A stretch of DNA of 64,000 nucleotides from Symbiodinium natans (GCA_905221605.1 CAJNDS010000446.1:877243-941242), one strand, 5' to 3'; positions 33,401 through 47,200 are shown, counted from the first letter of the stretch. The notes: a model not told the origin generated them from the letters alone. Numbers and translations are program-made.

Positions 33401-36400
33401 AGGTAACTCCAACAAGCACCTCTCATTGCCATCTACTCCGAGCCGCAGGTCATGGAGTTCCTGCACGGCCTTCAGCATCTGTACTGCCAGCGGCTGGACT
33501 GTAGCCTGACCGTTGCGGGTCAGGAGGAGTCTTTCGTGGTTTCAAAGGCGAGTGTGGCCCGGAAGGCGCAGGCATGTGTGCGTTGATGTAAGTGTATATC
33601 AGATGCTAGAGGGCCGACCTCACAACAAGCAGCCTAGCCAAGCTGATTCCAGGCCGGAGCATGCAGCCAATCAACCACCCAAAGCTACGCAACAGGCAAG
33701 CCGAGGCCAACGAAAGCTGGCCCAAGTATGTGCGCCCGTTGCTGCTGTTGTACTTGCTTGTTGCGAGTGGAATCCGGATTGATCCGGCAACTATTGACAA
33801 CCCAACCGCTCTCCCGGCACCCACGAACAAGACTGGTTACCATCAAACAATGTTTGCACTCCTCCGCAAAGAAGCTTCCCGAGGACCGCTCAATATTGCC
33901 CCCCCCCCCACTCATCCTATAAGACAGAGCCAAGACCAAGCTCAAGCCTAGCTCCGCTAGCTTTCCTGGCATGTGAGCATCTCAGAGGCAGAAGATGCCA
34001 AATTTGCACACATGTGTACATCCAGGGCATTGTGCGTGTAAGGTTGCGCGCGTGTTGCTGAGGCACGTGTGTGAGCCTGACGTCGGGAGAGCCTCGAAGC
34101 TGTCAGGTCGCCAAGACATGCGAGAGAACAAAAAGATGCACCACGAACTTCCTGAGAAGATCGATGCAACATCGATGCATCAGGCTTCTACTGGTGCCTG
34201 CTAGGCATGGCCCTTCGTCTCGAAGCATCTCAACCATCAGAAGCTGCGCTGTATCTCTCAGGACTCAGGAGCATGCGATCTGGCAGGTGTGGGTGTCTCG
34301 CGGGCGCTTCGCAGTGAAATGTCAAGGCATTCCGTGCGTTGCAGAGCTACAGCTTCTAGAATTGCAAGTTCACACACTGAAAGTGCATCTGAAAAACAAC
34401 ACAAACAATAGGCCCAGCCTCTCGGGTTGGACCGGGCTCCAGCTGTAGACGGGAGCACCACAGAAAGAGATCACCATGCGAAGCTAAAGACGTCACCTGG
34501 GACATTGAGGATATCAATCTGAACGCCTATTGGCTGAGAAATCTCAAGCATTCTCAAGCTACAGACAGACCGAATCAAGCAGAGCTGCGGTCGCATACTT
34601 GGGCCCTTGTACAAACTTCGAGCCCCTAAAGCCCCTAAACCTCCTAAACCCTATCGGTGTCCGTGTCTCCTCGTAGCTGGGCGCCCCGCAATGTACGTGC
34701 TGGTGTCGTCATGGTAGACCCCCAAAAGGGAGCACGCCCAGCGATATCCAACCTCGCAGGGATCTCAGGCAAGCGTTCCATCACGAAGTGAGAGTACTTC
34801 CAAGAACGGCTCAGAGCTGTTGTGCCAGATGTTCATCCTATACGAGAGCAACCTGGTAACCGCACTGGCGATGAAATGTCGTTTTTCATGCAAAGTCGAA
34901 GCCAAGAACCTTTTGTATAACGCTCAGTGCTTTTCCGCATGCTCAATGCTCCACAGAATGTTTGGCTCAAATTGCTTCATTCCCAACTTGTTGCGAACCC
35001 ATGATGCTGCCCTCAGCGACCAACATGCTCCACCCTGCTTCGAGTGGCGCCGCGATGTTTCACAGACAGAGCGAGAGAGCGAGAGCGATAGCCAGAGAGC
35101 GGCGCCCTTTGCTCATTTAAGACCTAAGGTTTGGGGCCACCGCGTGTGTTGTTGGGCTGTTAGCGCACAAGAAACGTGAAAGCGGCGCAGCATAGATGCA
35201 TGGGTATATGGCAGGCATGTGTCCCCATGCGTTTCGTTTCGTCGATTCGGTCCGGTCTTGTCCTACCCTCAGTCTGAAGCAGAGACACATGCGAAAGTTC
35301 CCAAAAAGAGCTCCCAAGCTGCAGAACAGACTTTGGGTCGACAGCCGGATTTAAGGCAGCTTAACCTCAAAACCCTCACAACATGCTCCAGCCAGAAGGA
35401 GTCAGCCTGGTTGAGAAAGGCCATGTAGGCTACATCCATCCAAGGCCTCAGTGCTGGCGCACGGAATTTTTAACGCAGAGGCCTTTGGTCTCAATTCGAC
35501 GTCCCGAGCCGTCAGCTTCAGCTTAGGCGCTCGGAACTCAGGTCGGGAATTAGGGATGTGCTGCATTTAATAGAGCCTGGGTTTTGGGTCGAGGTTGAGG
35601 TTGCAGAACATGGAAAACCCAATCCTTCTCCTACGTCAGATGCCTTGTCTATTTTGCGGCTCTGTGTGTGTGTCTCTTTCTTCGCTCGCCGTTTGCCTCT
35701 CCCTTGCCTCGTGCTGTTCGTGGCCTCTCTTGACAATTTCAACCTACCAGCAGCAATCATGTGCTTCTTTGCTTTGGCCTGTCACTCCTTCTATGTTTCT
35801 AACCTGCTTGGTCTGCCTCGAGCACGACCTGGGATCCTCGTCAAAAATGCTCTACGCTGCTGGTCGACAGCCACGGCGCATTTCAGTCTCGCGCGGATAA
35901 GCTCGTCGAAACTTGCTTTGGTTCTCCCGCATCCACCAACTTGGGACCTGCAGGGAGGCGGGGACCAGCGAAAGGGCATCAATTTCGGCGTTGGCCACCG
36001 TAGCACCTTCGAGCTAGGCTTTAGGAACCTAAGCTCTGACTATCTGGAGTTGTTGTTTGCGCCAATCTCAGAAATATTGCCGCATCTTCAGTTCACAGCA
36101 GGAATGCGCAGAATCTCGCTTTGGGACCACCAAGGTCCCCACAACTCCCTAGGCCCTGTAGAAAGATGCCTGTTTCACTGCCACCAGCATGGCAGTGGAC
36201 GTGTCGCGCATCAGCCTTAACTCCACGCGGCTTGGACTTAGGCTTCAATGCCTAGTTGCCATCTACCATTCGAAGCTCTGAAGTCTCTCATTGAGCCTGA
36301 ACCTTGTTTGCGTGGGACTCCTGGGAATTGAGCGCATGGCTCCAACGCAGGAGCTGTTCAAGAATGTGCGGTTAGGAGTCATTTGTAGGTGCAATTTGTC

Positions 36401-36420
36401 ATTGAGGGTTTCGCCTACAA
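30485..36420. other. No recognisable gene
   Basis: Ordinary mixed-composition DNA with many short overlapping frames on both strands and no family I recognise. Small items: an AAGTCACATC-type repeat at 30812-30895, a C run at 32205-32225 and a C run at 33899-33909. No telomere-like block until 34,620 (a few degenerate units). Small exons could be present and missed. Confidence 0.5.
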
Positions 36421-36429
36421 ACGCCCCCT

Positions 36430-36580
36430 AAACCCTAAACCCTAAATCCTAAACCCTAAACCCTAAACCAGTACATCCCAGTATGGCAGAGCCAGGCCGC
36501 AGCACACGACCCTGGTTCCGTGGAGCATCTTCGAGCTTCCTGCAGTCCCGACGAAGCAGCAAATGGGTTTACGAGATTAG
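36430..36580 (+). CDS. Candidate exon between two CCCTAAA blocks
   Basis: The island 36476-36580 reads YIPVWQSQAAAHDPGSVEHL then RASCSPDEAANGFTRL in the plus frame, with CCCTAAA blocks at 36425-36475 and 36586-36645. Left edge at ACCAG| is a plausible acceptor. Unknown protein. Confidence 0.35.
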
Positions 36581-36659
36581 GTGCCCTAAACCCTAAACCC
36601 TAAACCCCAAACCCTAAACCCTAAACCCTAAGCCCTAAACCCTGAACTAAATTGTTGGG

Positions 36660-36722
36660 GTCCTACTACTTTGGGGTCGATTTTAGGGCACCACTCCGAA
36701 TTTTGACCCCCCCAAGTAGTAA
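36660..36722. repeat. Short hairpin (CTACTACTTTGGGGTC)
   Basis: CTACTACTTTGGGGTC is followed 25 bp later by GACCCCCCCAAGTAGTA. A similar CTACTAGTTGGGGGTC occurs at 57370-57386, inside an intron of the kinase gene, hinting at another small repeat family. Confidence 0.5.
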
Positions 36723-39700
36723 AATTCCCTTACATAAGGACCACAGTAAGGTACCCCGTATTTCGGAAGAAAAACCCTCATGGTGCTCTCCTGAGCATCT
36801 GGAAGCGCGAGGGATTCCACGGAGACCACTCTGAAGTTTCCTGGTTTTCGTGACATCAAGAAGACTTTTCGGGACATGGGTTTCAGTTTTCCACGACACT
36901 GTTCAACTCGGAGTTTAGGATTCAGTGTGCTGTGAATTTCGATGTCGATGTTAGGGTGGGAAACGGACCCTCGTGCCGCCAGCTGAGAGCGCAAGGGGTG
37001 GCTTCCCCCGTGCTCTAAGCCGATGCTTTCGTGCTTTGGCGTCGGTGGTAGCAAGCTTGGCAAACTGAGCCTCTTTGGGGCCTACATGTCACGACCCAAC
37101 GGCTGTGTACATGCAAGTCGGCCGATTAGGCTCCAAGGAGCTAGCTTTCGAATAGTGTCCATCAACGTCCACCACTCCATGCTCGACCCCTTGTTTGAGC
37201 CCTACTCGACCCCAAATTCGCTGCAGTCGTAAAGATGCCGAAACTGTGAGCCTACTCCTTGAATGCGATACCACTTGCCACAATACAACACTGAAGAAAA
37301 AAAAGGACTCCCTGAGAAGTATCTGGAAGCGCAACCTTCAACCTCACACTCCGACTTCTCGTGCCACGTTGCTGTCTCGGTTGCCATGAAAGCCGCTGTC
37401 CTTCTCCTTAGCAGCAGAGTTCTCGGAGCCTCCATGCTTCACAACTAGGTAGTTTCGGGTGATTGAGGCCTGCATTTGTCTCGCAGGATCGCAGTTTTTT
37501 TGGCGGGATGATTTTATGGCCCGAGCTTGGTGTTACCAGCATCTTCCATGAAAGGGGAGACCGAATGGATGGACAACCTTCGTTTTGCCAACGCTTTCGA
37601 CGAATCCGGGGGGCGGGGGGTGCCAAGCTTGTAGAAAACGTTCGTTTTGCCAATGAGGGAGCGGGAGAGGGCCGACAAAATCCCATCCCAAGCAAGCCAC
37701 TTCCAATGTGGCATAGCACTCTGCCTACTCAGTAAGTATCCACACACTGAGTTTCTGAGGCCCGCAGTGCGCATCGGCAGGTGGAGGCGGGGGGGAGGGG
37801 TCGTCAAATTGAAACGAGCCACGAACTATGGAGCTATCATACCATGAAGGTCCTTGCCTGATTTTCCCAAGAAAATGGCAAACAAGAACGGGCGAGCTCC
37901 CAAGGCGCTAGATTTCGTGTTATGCATGTCGCGCCGAGTGAGATCGAGCTCCTGCTCCTCGTGAAGTACAGAGCTGTCCTCGCTTTTGGCCCCGAGGGCC
38001 CTAGTCGTAAGTAGCGCTGGCGATGTGCCATCGTCGCTGGTCTTTTCTTGCGTTTGGGGTCGGCGCCGGCATATGCTGTTGGTGTTAGGGGTGTCCAGGT
38101 GAGTACAAGCTAGGATCAGAGCTGCAGGGCTCTCTGATAGGGCATTCAAGACAGTCACAGCTATTGATCTTTGCTGCGTGTCTCAAACATGTACCAAGCA
38201 GCAGAGCTGGTGGGGTTGAAAAAGTGGATCAGCTCGGAGCTTTGAATTGTCTTCGATATCCCTGCCAGAGATCAAAAGATGAGCGTACAGGAGAGCTCGT
38301 GGCTTTCTGTTCTTCAGCCCGAAACAGCCGCTAAAAACGCCCATGATGCTTAGAGCTCGGACCCTAAAAGGGAGACCACACCCTGATGGCCAACCCCTGA
38401 AGCACAGCACGAAAAAAGCTGCCATGCATTGTCTGGGTAAGGAGGCAGACAAGAGAGGAAGTCAGCAAAAGGTAGCCTTCTGCAGGGCCTGCACCAGATT
38501 CCAGCCCGGACCAAGCTAGTGACCAACTGCGCAGACAACCTGTGGTGCTCAACCCTCTTACAAGAAGCGGGCGCCGCCTCCTTAAAGTCAAGTGTGGCAG
38601 CTTCAACCGGGACTGGCGACTTGAAAGTCACACAGGCCTTTTAGTCACAATCGATTGCCGCGCCTCGTCCCCCTAGGTCCGGAAGATCGCAGCCTCCACC
38701 TGCTGCGGGCAAGGGTGCTCGGCACAACACTCACCAGGCCGAATCGAAGGGCACACGCAATGCCGCTGCTGAACCATGCTGAACCCTAGAATGGGAGACC
38801 TGTAGTTTCTGTATCTAGCGATGCTGTGAAGCACGTGCAAGACGAGTCAAAAGGGGAAGGACAAGACATGACAGGACATGACAACTCGACGTTTCAACAT
38901 CCCAGGGTCCTGCCTCTAGTCAGAAGCTGGTCGGTTGGACCGTGTGGCTGCAATCGTGCTGGGCGGGGGGGACAAGCCTGTAAGCTCCCCGATGTGCTAA
39001 GCCTGCTGCTCGCCTTGTAACCTGCATCTACATGCCAACTCAGAGAATGGTCGGAACTCTGCGGGGAAGCCGGTGACACGGCCTTCAAGTGACTCAGGCG
39101 TATGTTTAAAGCGAAAACAGAAAACCTTTCGGCTCTCCAAGCCCTCTCGATGGGCCCAAAGCCTGGAACGGAAACTCGAGCCAAAACGCGGCGCCGGTTG
39201 AGGGCTTTGCTGATCGAGGGAGAAAGGTCCAGGTGTTAAGGCGCTCCGTAGGCTGCCGCTATGATGCTGTCTCCTTCCGGAATCGGGCTGGAACAGGGAG
39301 GCAGAAGTCGCACAAGGGCGTGGATCCGCGAGGGAGACATACGTTGCCGTGAGGCGTTACAACTATTACTGGGACGGAGCCCATCTGAAATTCCTCAGTG
39401 CCACATGTGTTCTGACTAGCAGATAATGTACTGACCCCCCAGTGCCTGAAAAGCTGATGCAATGGCCATACCCATCCATACCCCCTTTTTTCCCCTTGCA
39501 CACTCCGGCACGTTGCTTGTGCCGCCCTCCGGCCTTTGGAAGTGAGCGCTGCAAGGAAGTGCTGGGGTGAGGTGTGAGGCTTGCTGCAGTACTGCGTGAT
39601 GTAGCTCATAGAGTCCCAGAGAGTAAGAGTTCTACTGTTCTACTGACTTAGGATGATGTCACACTTAGGGACCGCTGCCTGGCAGCATCGAGCAGAAAGC

Positions 39701-42090
39701 TCCCACGGATAGAATGCCCCCAAAACAAGGCATTCGCTCGGGGTTCAGAGCGGAGTCTGGACTGTGGGACCCAGACTTTAGAAGGCTCGCCGACACCCAC
39801 ATGACCAAGTATCAGCCACCACCTGTCAGCCCCAAGATACCCAATTCCTGAAAGGAAGGCTAGGCCAACCGTCGAAGAACAACTCAGCCTCGTGGGTCTC
39901 TCTCTCACCCACATTCTGCCTTAGCACCCTGAGAGGCTTAGCCTTCACAAGGGCGCCAAAGGGGCCATGAGAGGGTCTCTTGAGAAGCTTGGGGAGGCTT
40001 AGGCTTGGCGATTGTGCAGGGCTTTACATGGCTTACCGCCGCCCTGACAGCTTAAATAGGTCAAGGGACGATGTTCAGAAACCCCCCACCTGGCAGACGA
40101 CTACATGGCGGATCCTGGCGGTCCGCGCTCCATGCCACTGAAACCCGAAAGCCCGGTGCACCCCTCACACATGGGACGCCAGCGCCTTGCAAATTGGGGT
40201 GGACGACCTGAGGAAGCCATGTGCTTGACTCGGCCCTCGTTTTGTGCCATGCTCACAAAGGTTCAGAATGTGACCTGGTTCGGGATGAACCAGTCGGACT
40301 TCAGGACTTCAGAAGGAGAGATGGCCTTTTTGCTCGAAGAGCATCCAGTGTCGGCTTGGAAGGCGAGATGAGCTACCGACAGCTTGCTCACTTTCCTAAG
40401 TTTGCCCTACTTGCAAGATGGATGTGGATGGACATTTCGGAACTCAACACCTGCCCTACGCGTGCCCTAAACATCCCTGAGCCCTCCACCGCCGCTGCAG
40501 CATCCTCACCCACGCGCCGCCTGGTGAAAGCTGCAAGGGGGGCTTGACGGCTTCATCACCCGGGGGGGTTTCCGAAATTCAGGGGTACCTTATTTTGAGC
40601 TAGGCCTTTGCGTGGGATCTACACGAGGTTTCATAGGGCCTAGCGCCTGGTCTAGGCCTCATAAGAGGCCTAATTCGCCACGTCTGGTCTATAGCCTTTG
40701 AATAAGTCGCTGTGGATTTGAGAGGTCTCACATGAGTTCCTGGCCCCCAACCCTTTTTTCAATCTGCACATACCTGACGGGTAGAGTCGGCAGGGGGGGC
40801 TCAGCGTCCGAGTGCAATGGTAGATTGGTCTTGGCTGAAAGGTTCGAAGCATGTCTCCCGTTCAGCTTGTCAACATTGGGCGCTGATGCAACAAGACATG
40901 ACCAGCATTTGGAAGGTGTGAGTAGCACTGAGACACGCCTGGGATCTCCAGGCACTGCGTGGCTGGGCACTTGTAGCCCGCAACCACAGCAGACGAGGCT
41001 GTAAGACTCTGTGACAACTGCGCGCGCGATCCGCTCAGCGGAAGCAAGAACAGGCAAGGCACCTTCACTGCAGGCGGCTTCAAAAAAGCCGGAACGATGA
41101 ACTGTGAGGGAAGTGTGCTTTCGTGGTTTAGTTTGGTCTTCAGGTGTTTTCAGCTCAGCACATCGCATTCTTTTTGTGAACAGTGCGCTCAGACCTGGTC
41201 AAAAACCAGAAAAGAGGCCATGGTGAACTTCCAACATCTGTACCAGCTGCCAGGCTTGGCGACATCAACCAGTGGACTAGAGCACACTAGCTGCTGCACG
41301 ACCACTGAGCTCAAATACTAGCCTCTTGCTTGAAACAGCAAGCCAACAGCCCAACCTACGCTGAATATAAACCCAGTCGGGCCTGGGAATCAAGACCGAA
41401 CAACTATTTCAACGAAGCAGCGCTAGTGGATGAAACACTGAAGCTATCTGATACGTAGGCCCGAAATCTGCCAGGTAACATCGTCGTAGCTAGCTCGGTC
41501 CAAGCAAAACGGAGTCAACAAAGATGCCATCAAGCCAGTGCTGGTGTCGAGGAATATGGAAGCTCATCTGCTGACAGCCCTAAACTCCTTCATCACCTGC
41601 TCCATCTCTCAGGGTACGGTTAGCGGGTTAGTCACGTCCCTCAGCCGTTTATAATCCTTAACACATCATCCACAAGAGGCATGCACTTCCCACCAAGCTC
41701 ATGGACTCATATGGACAACCCTGAAAGGGGTGCTCAGGAAGCTTCAAGGCACTTGGAGTTTTGGGGTCTGAGGAGTTTGGGGTTCACTGCAAGGTGCTGA
41801 AGTCCCTTTTGGCCTGGCTTCAACTTGCCTTGGAGTTTAAGAGCAACTCAGATCTCGTTGCAAGTAAGGAAAATGCGTCCGATGCGATGGAGTGGGGCTT
41901 AAGGACTGAGGCGAATGCACGGGGCTCACCAGACTCTCAGGCCATCGTCCTTGGCTTAGGATGGAGTTGATGCTTTTCTTTCGGCGGGGCTCACCCTCAA
42001 AAGCAAATCCAACAGCTTGACACTGCCCGAACTACCTGTGTGTGGTGCAAAAAGGGGGCTTGGCTCAATCGAGTTCAAAAACAATCCCAC
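36723..42090. other. No recognisable gene
   Basis: GC-balanced sequence with many short frames, none with a recognisable domain or a convincing exon series. No multi-unit telomere-like block until 42,100. Possible small exons cannot be excluded. Confidence 0.5.
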
Positions 42091-42099
42091 GACATCCAG

Positions 42100-42235
42100 G
42101 TCAACCCTAAACCCTGAACCCTTAAACCCCTAAACCCCTAAACCCCTAAACCCCTAAACCCCTCAACCCCTCAACCCCTCAACCCCCAAACCCCCAAACC
42201 CTAAACCCCAAACCCTAAACCCTAAACCCTAAACC
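42100..42235. repeat. CCCTAAA-type array with CCCCTAAA and CCCCTCAA variants
   Basis: Runs of CCCCTAAA (six), CCCCTCAA (three), then CCCTAAA; block-wise unit changes show local expansion of each variant. Confidence 0.85.
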
Positions 42236-42239
42236 TCGA

Positions 42240-42658
42240 ATGCGAGACTTGACCATTGCACCGACTGCAGGCTCCGGATCGCTGTCGGAATCGTTTTCAA
42301 AGGCCCGGCTTCGGGTCATGGTCTGGACCTTCGGGAACCCCGACGGTTTAGGGTTTAGGTTTAGGGTTTAGGGTTTAGGGTTTAGGGTTTAGGGTTTAGG
42401 GTCTAGGGTCTAGGGTCTAGGGTCTAGGGTCTAGGGTTTAGGGTTTAGGGTTTAGGGTTTAGGGACTCACCCAGTTGCGTCCGGCTTCAATAAGGGTTTG
42501 TGATGCATGCTGGGGGTTGGACTCAGAGACTAAAGCTGGCCTAGGTTCCGAATGCCAAGGAAGTTTTAAGAGCGCCCGTGGCGGACCCTCAGGGAGTGAG
42601 ACCTCTGTTGTGCCCAAGGAACGGTAGAGAGGTTGCCATCCACCACCTTCCCCATGAC
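42240..42658 (-). CDS. Three exons of an unknown minus-strand gene
   Basis: Exon a 42658-42591 (after CTGCCAG|G) reads VMGKVVDGNLSTVPWAQQRS; donor CT|GAGGGT, a GA donor in phase 2. Exon b 42540-42471 (CCTAG|G) reads ALVSESNPQHASQTLIEAGR and ends at GG|GTGAGT, phase 0. Exon c starts at 42328 (CCGAAG|GTC) and reads VQTMTRSRAFENDSDSDPEP then AVGAMVKSRI, ending near 42240 where GGTTTAGGG begins on the sense strand. All phases agree. The b-c intron (42470-42329) is mostly telomere-like repeat, in the CCCTAAA sense. Acidic Ser/Asp segment, no recognised domain; upstream and downstream exons not found. Confidence 0.5.
42340..42462. repeat. TTTAGGG array with a TCTAGGG block
   Basis: TTTAGGG units flank six consecutive TCTAGGG units, a clean example of a variant spreading as a block. 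Lies within the intron 42329-42470 of the minus-strand gene. Confidence 0.85.
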
Positions 42659-43284
42659 CTGGCAGGTGTGTGTTGGAGTTTGGTCTGGCTTGTGGTCGTC
42701 CCTCTCTTGGGGCGCAGTAGGTGTGGCGGTGTACTCGCGGCTAATTTGCGGTTGCGGCTGACCCCCGCTCCCTCGAATGGAACTTCGGGTGGGGTGAGGG
42801 GCCAGGAGAAGCAGCGGGCACAGAGTGAGCAGCAGCCGATACTGCCGACACTCAGCAAGAAAGGAACCATGTGCCGAAGCAGACAATCTGCGCAGATGAT
42901 TAGCCGAGATCTTTGCAGGCGGAAGATTAAGAACACGCATTGTTTTTTTCCTTCAAGCACACTGCAGGTCATCACGTTCGCCATCACGCTCAAAGCATAC
43001 CGCAATTACGAACACATCCACTTCTCGCACTCTTTCCCAACCCCTTAGTCGGAGGAGCCACACTTCACCTGCTTATGCTTGCAGTCGACTAGGGGAGCCC
43101 TACAGTGACGTGTTGCGTGCCTTGCCTTGGGCATGGACTCCATGTTCCGCGCGCCACGAGGTGCGACAAAGCGATGCAGGAAGAGAGCTCCGCAGAGGCA
43201 GGACAGGCAGACCTTTCATGGTTTAGGGTTTAGGGTTTAGGGTTTAGGGCTTAGGGATTTGGTCTGCGGCCTCTCGGGTTTAAG

Positions 43285-43330
43285 ACTATACAGGCCTTCC
43301 TGTCATGTGGAGACCCTGGGAACGCATCTG
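43285..43330 (+). CDS. Candidate exon, unknown
   Basis: After TACAG|G the plus frame reads AFLSCGDPGNASVED up to a GAAG|AT site. Coding-like but isolated and on the opposite strand to its neighbours. Confidence 0.25.
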
Positions 43331-44270
43331 TCGAAGATCAACACCGACATCCCAAAACCTCCAACCGCGAAGGCCTCGCACGGAACTGGGAGCAAAAAAC
43401 CGCCCTTAACCTCGTGAGAGGTTGAGGTTCTGGACCCGCTTGTTGGAAACCACTGAAACGCGGCAGAAAAAAAGACCCCAAAGAAGCCTCTTTACGCCCC
43501 TTTCTCCGGATCTTTCACAGAACTTTTCGGCGGGCCACGAAGAGTGCCCCGGCCACCAGCATCCTAAAGCCTCGAGAGCAGCTTTCAGCAGAATGCATCT
43601 ACAAGTCTACGATGCTTCACGAGATGGTTTGAATGCTCACATGTTTCTGGGAGGGGGAGGTGTCTGAGATTTCTTGAGTGGCTACAGGATTTCACATCCC
43701 AAAACTATTGAGTTCTTGACGCTGAACGCCCGAAAGTTCGTGCACGTCGTGGCAGCAGATCTCAAAAAAATCACACGACGTCAGCCGGGCGTCCGTGGCC
43801 AGTGGAGGGATCCGCGAAACTGCGGAGGCTGGTCTGAGGCTCGGCCTCGCCAAGCAGGTCTCGGCTCAAGGACGTTAGGGCCGTGGCCTTTGGGCTTCTA
43901 CCGCTTCCTGGCTGTTCATTGGCTTGGTCCTAAAACCCTAAACCCTAAAGCCGGCCTTGACGCAGAGGTAGTTGCCCTGTCTGGACACCTGGGGGCAGCC
44001 GGTGTTTTCCAGGTAAGGCCAAGGATTGAAGAACTGGAATGGAGGCTGGTCGAATCACTCACAAGGACCCCAAACTGTGGCTTGGAGGAGCGCGGGATAC
44101 TCACCGGGTGGTCTAGTGGTCTTCCGTTCCGACGCACCAGTCTCGCTACAGCCAGGGCCTCCCTGGCAACAGCCGAACTGTATCTACGCCACCCTACAAC
44201 ACACCACATCCTAGAACATACTGTTACGAAGAGTGACACGTACCAGTACTAGAAAAAACGCTTCAACGCT

Positions 44271-47200
44271 TCAGAGATGCGCCTGGCAAGCACTGCCCCC
44301 TTTGCAAGGGTTGGAGCTTGGATGGCACTCGTCCAGGGCCTCCGGTGGCTGCTGCACCATGGCCTGCTGACTGGCCTCTTGGTGTCTCATGCCCTCTTGG
44401 TGCGGCATGCCTTGGTGCGGCACGCCTTGGTGCGGCATGTTGTGGGTAGCGCTGCGCATGTGCTGCCCACCTTCGTGCATACCTGCACCAGCACCTCTCA
44501 TCATGTGCCCGCCCTGACCGGGTTGGTGATCCGGGCGTGGCCCGGTAGTACCTGGGGTTCCCAGCGATGAGGGAGGTGAAGCTACGTCCTTCTCTGTGCG
44601 GCGGCACGTGCTGTGTCTCAGCACCCCTGCCCGGCAGGACAGGCTTTCGGGGCCATGATTGTTCCCGTTGTACTCCGCCAGCGTGGCCTGCATGAAGAAG
44701 CTGTCTCCCACTCCACCCAGTAGCTCCTCGTCAGTTCCTTTGTTGCCCTGCTCAAACAGCTCAAACTGTAGAACATCGCAAAACTCCCTTAAGAGCCTAC
44801 AGCGCGGTGCCCTAGAGTGCCTTGCAGCAAAAACTTAAGTGTCCCAGCTTTCTGGTCGCACCAGGGCACGGAGCTCCAGGACCCCACCCTTTCGGGCACC
44901 TGCCTTTGGCAGGACGAAGTGCTTTGTCTGCCCCACCTGGAGGACAAGGGGCTTGCAACTTGAGGATTTGTTGTGTGGTCTCCAAAACCTCAAAGCCAAG
45001 CAAAAAAAAAAAAAACAAAGCCCCCGTCCTAACTCGAAGCCCCCCTCCCAAAGCCAGCCCACCTCGCGCCCAACCAACAGTTCCACGGACTCAGTGGAGG
45101 AGGCGGCCACGTCGCCGCCCAGAAGCTCCAACAAGACCCTGTAGCCCTCCTCGGGACCATGAATGTTGGGTTCAGGGCTCAAGGCAAAGTGGGTGGGTAA
45201 GGGCTCCAAAATGTGAGATTCGGATGGAGGCGTCTAGAATCCGAGCCATTAACCATGTGTCGGGCCTAAGACTGCCTGTGCAGAGTTGCTCAGGTGGTTG
45301 TTCTTCGGGGAAGTCCGGAAGTTGATGTTGACTTGCTCAGCCCAACCTGACCCCTGGCACCTTCGAAAAAAAGCCAGTCATGACCCTCTAAGCAAGACAA
45401 CACACAAATGCACATGGCAAATCCTCGGTCTTCTCCACATCGACGGAGCCGATCCAGGGTCCCAAATCCTCCAGGTCAGTCGAGGCTGACAGGTCTGAGA
45501 AATTTTGGCTCCCGGACTAACAGAAGGCCCTTGCAGTTCAGGGGTGCGCGCCTGTCAGGCTCTTTGCAATGTTTTCCACTCCCTCCCCCTCTGCCCCCCT
45601 CCACCCCTTTTCCCCTCCTGAGGCTCTTTAGGCTTGAACATTAGTGCATTCGCCAATCTTAAACCCGAAAATCTTGAACCTGCCTTGACCTGCTCGTTGC
45701 AGCCGCTTCCCCCCAGGGCTGCGTCCAAGAGCCACGCCAGCGCCAATGAACGCAATGCCATGGCCATGGCGCTTGCAGAGCGTGGCAGGGGCTTAGAACA
45801 AATCAAACGACTCAATTCTAACACGTGAAATGCTCCCGTTGTCAATTTTTCATGCCAGATGGGTTCGGACAACAACCAGACTTGTGGGCATGCTATGCGA
45901 TCTCGGGGTCACGGTCCGTCCGCACGTACTCGGTACACGGAAGACTTGTGGTGCTTCGGACGTCTAGACGAGATCCCAACTCCTGCAAAGGCTGTGGACC
46001 ATCACTATGAGACTCTGCATGACTCTGCGTAGGCGTCTGTGCAGGCTGCTGGGAGGTGATCGGGATTAAGCAGGTCGGGGTGCGACACCCGGCCCGCAAA
46101 GCGGCCCGGCAAACCTTTTCCCTCGTCGCCATTTAAGATGTCTGTGGCATGAGATCTCCTCGAGCTCCTCGGGCGTTGGGAACAACAAACCAAAAGGGTC
46201 CGTCCTTGGGGCGGGGCCCTTTTGGTGATGAAAATTGGCAGGCTGCATATGGGGTGTGGGCGTTGGGTGTCGGTTTGGGGATGCTTGAGGCTTTGATAAA
46301 CTTTGGGCTGGACCCATGCTGAATTTTTTTTTCAGGAGATGCTCAGAAGTGCTGTGCATGTGGCTTGTTGGAGCAGCCCGCCAACAAGACGACGCGGCCG
46401 GATTCCCTTTAGGGAGCGCAAGAGATAATTCGTCGTCCATCGGTCGGAGCTGAAGGCTCTGCCAACTCTTGCTTAGAGTGTCGGACAGTGAAGGAGTTCT
46501 AGCGACAGGGCTCGACTCCGGTCTGGTAATGCTTGCCACGAGCCCTCATACCAACTCTGGGAGACGAAACACATGGCGGTGTTTTAGACAGCCTGGCTTG
46601 TGCCGGAGGCCTGACAGCACCATGGGAGATAAAGTTCACGGGCTGAATGACTCAGAAGCTTTCCAGGGTTCTGGCCGGGACCGACAGAATAAGGGGGGTT
46701 GTGAGAACACCCTCTCAGCGGCCGTGAGCTTTCGCATATACAGAGGATCGCAGAGGGGATTCCAAACACTGGGACCCCTTGCACCACCCCCAGGGTTTAG
46801 GGTTTAGGGTTTGGGGTTTAGGGTTCAGGGTTTAGGGTTTAGGGTTTAGGGTTTAGGGTTTAGGGCAGGTTTAGGATGCAAGGGTTCGTGGAGATTGCGA
46901 GGCCCCGAGTTTTGCCGGACCTTCGCCAGACTCCACATCGATGCCTCCTGAAAACGCATAGACATAGACTGCCATCAGCAACCACAAGAAGGCTAGTGCC
47001 GTCAATCGGCGCACCACGACAACCATGCTGTGGATTCTGGATCGTTTACACCCGGGGGCCCTTCCAGATCAGACACAGCCGACTCTGTGGGCCCTTCTGG
47101 TTACCCGAGTGGCGGAAGGCTCCGCGATTCAGAAGGGCCTCGCATCCGCAAATATGGGATCCGGGGCTTGCTGCTGTGGGAGTTTGTGAGTTGTTTGGGA

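Noticed and set aside
35558-36220. 220-aa plus-strand open frame
   Set aside because: No recognisable domain, no splice-consistent neighbours, and comparable long frames overlap it on both strands.
43674-44252. 192-aa plus-strand open frame
   Set aside because: It contains a translated CCCTAAA remnant (LNPKA) and has no recognisable domain; it lies beside the minus-strand exon cluster.
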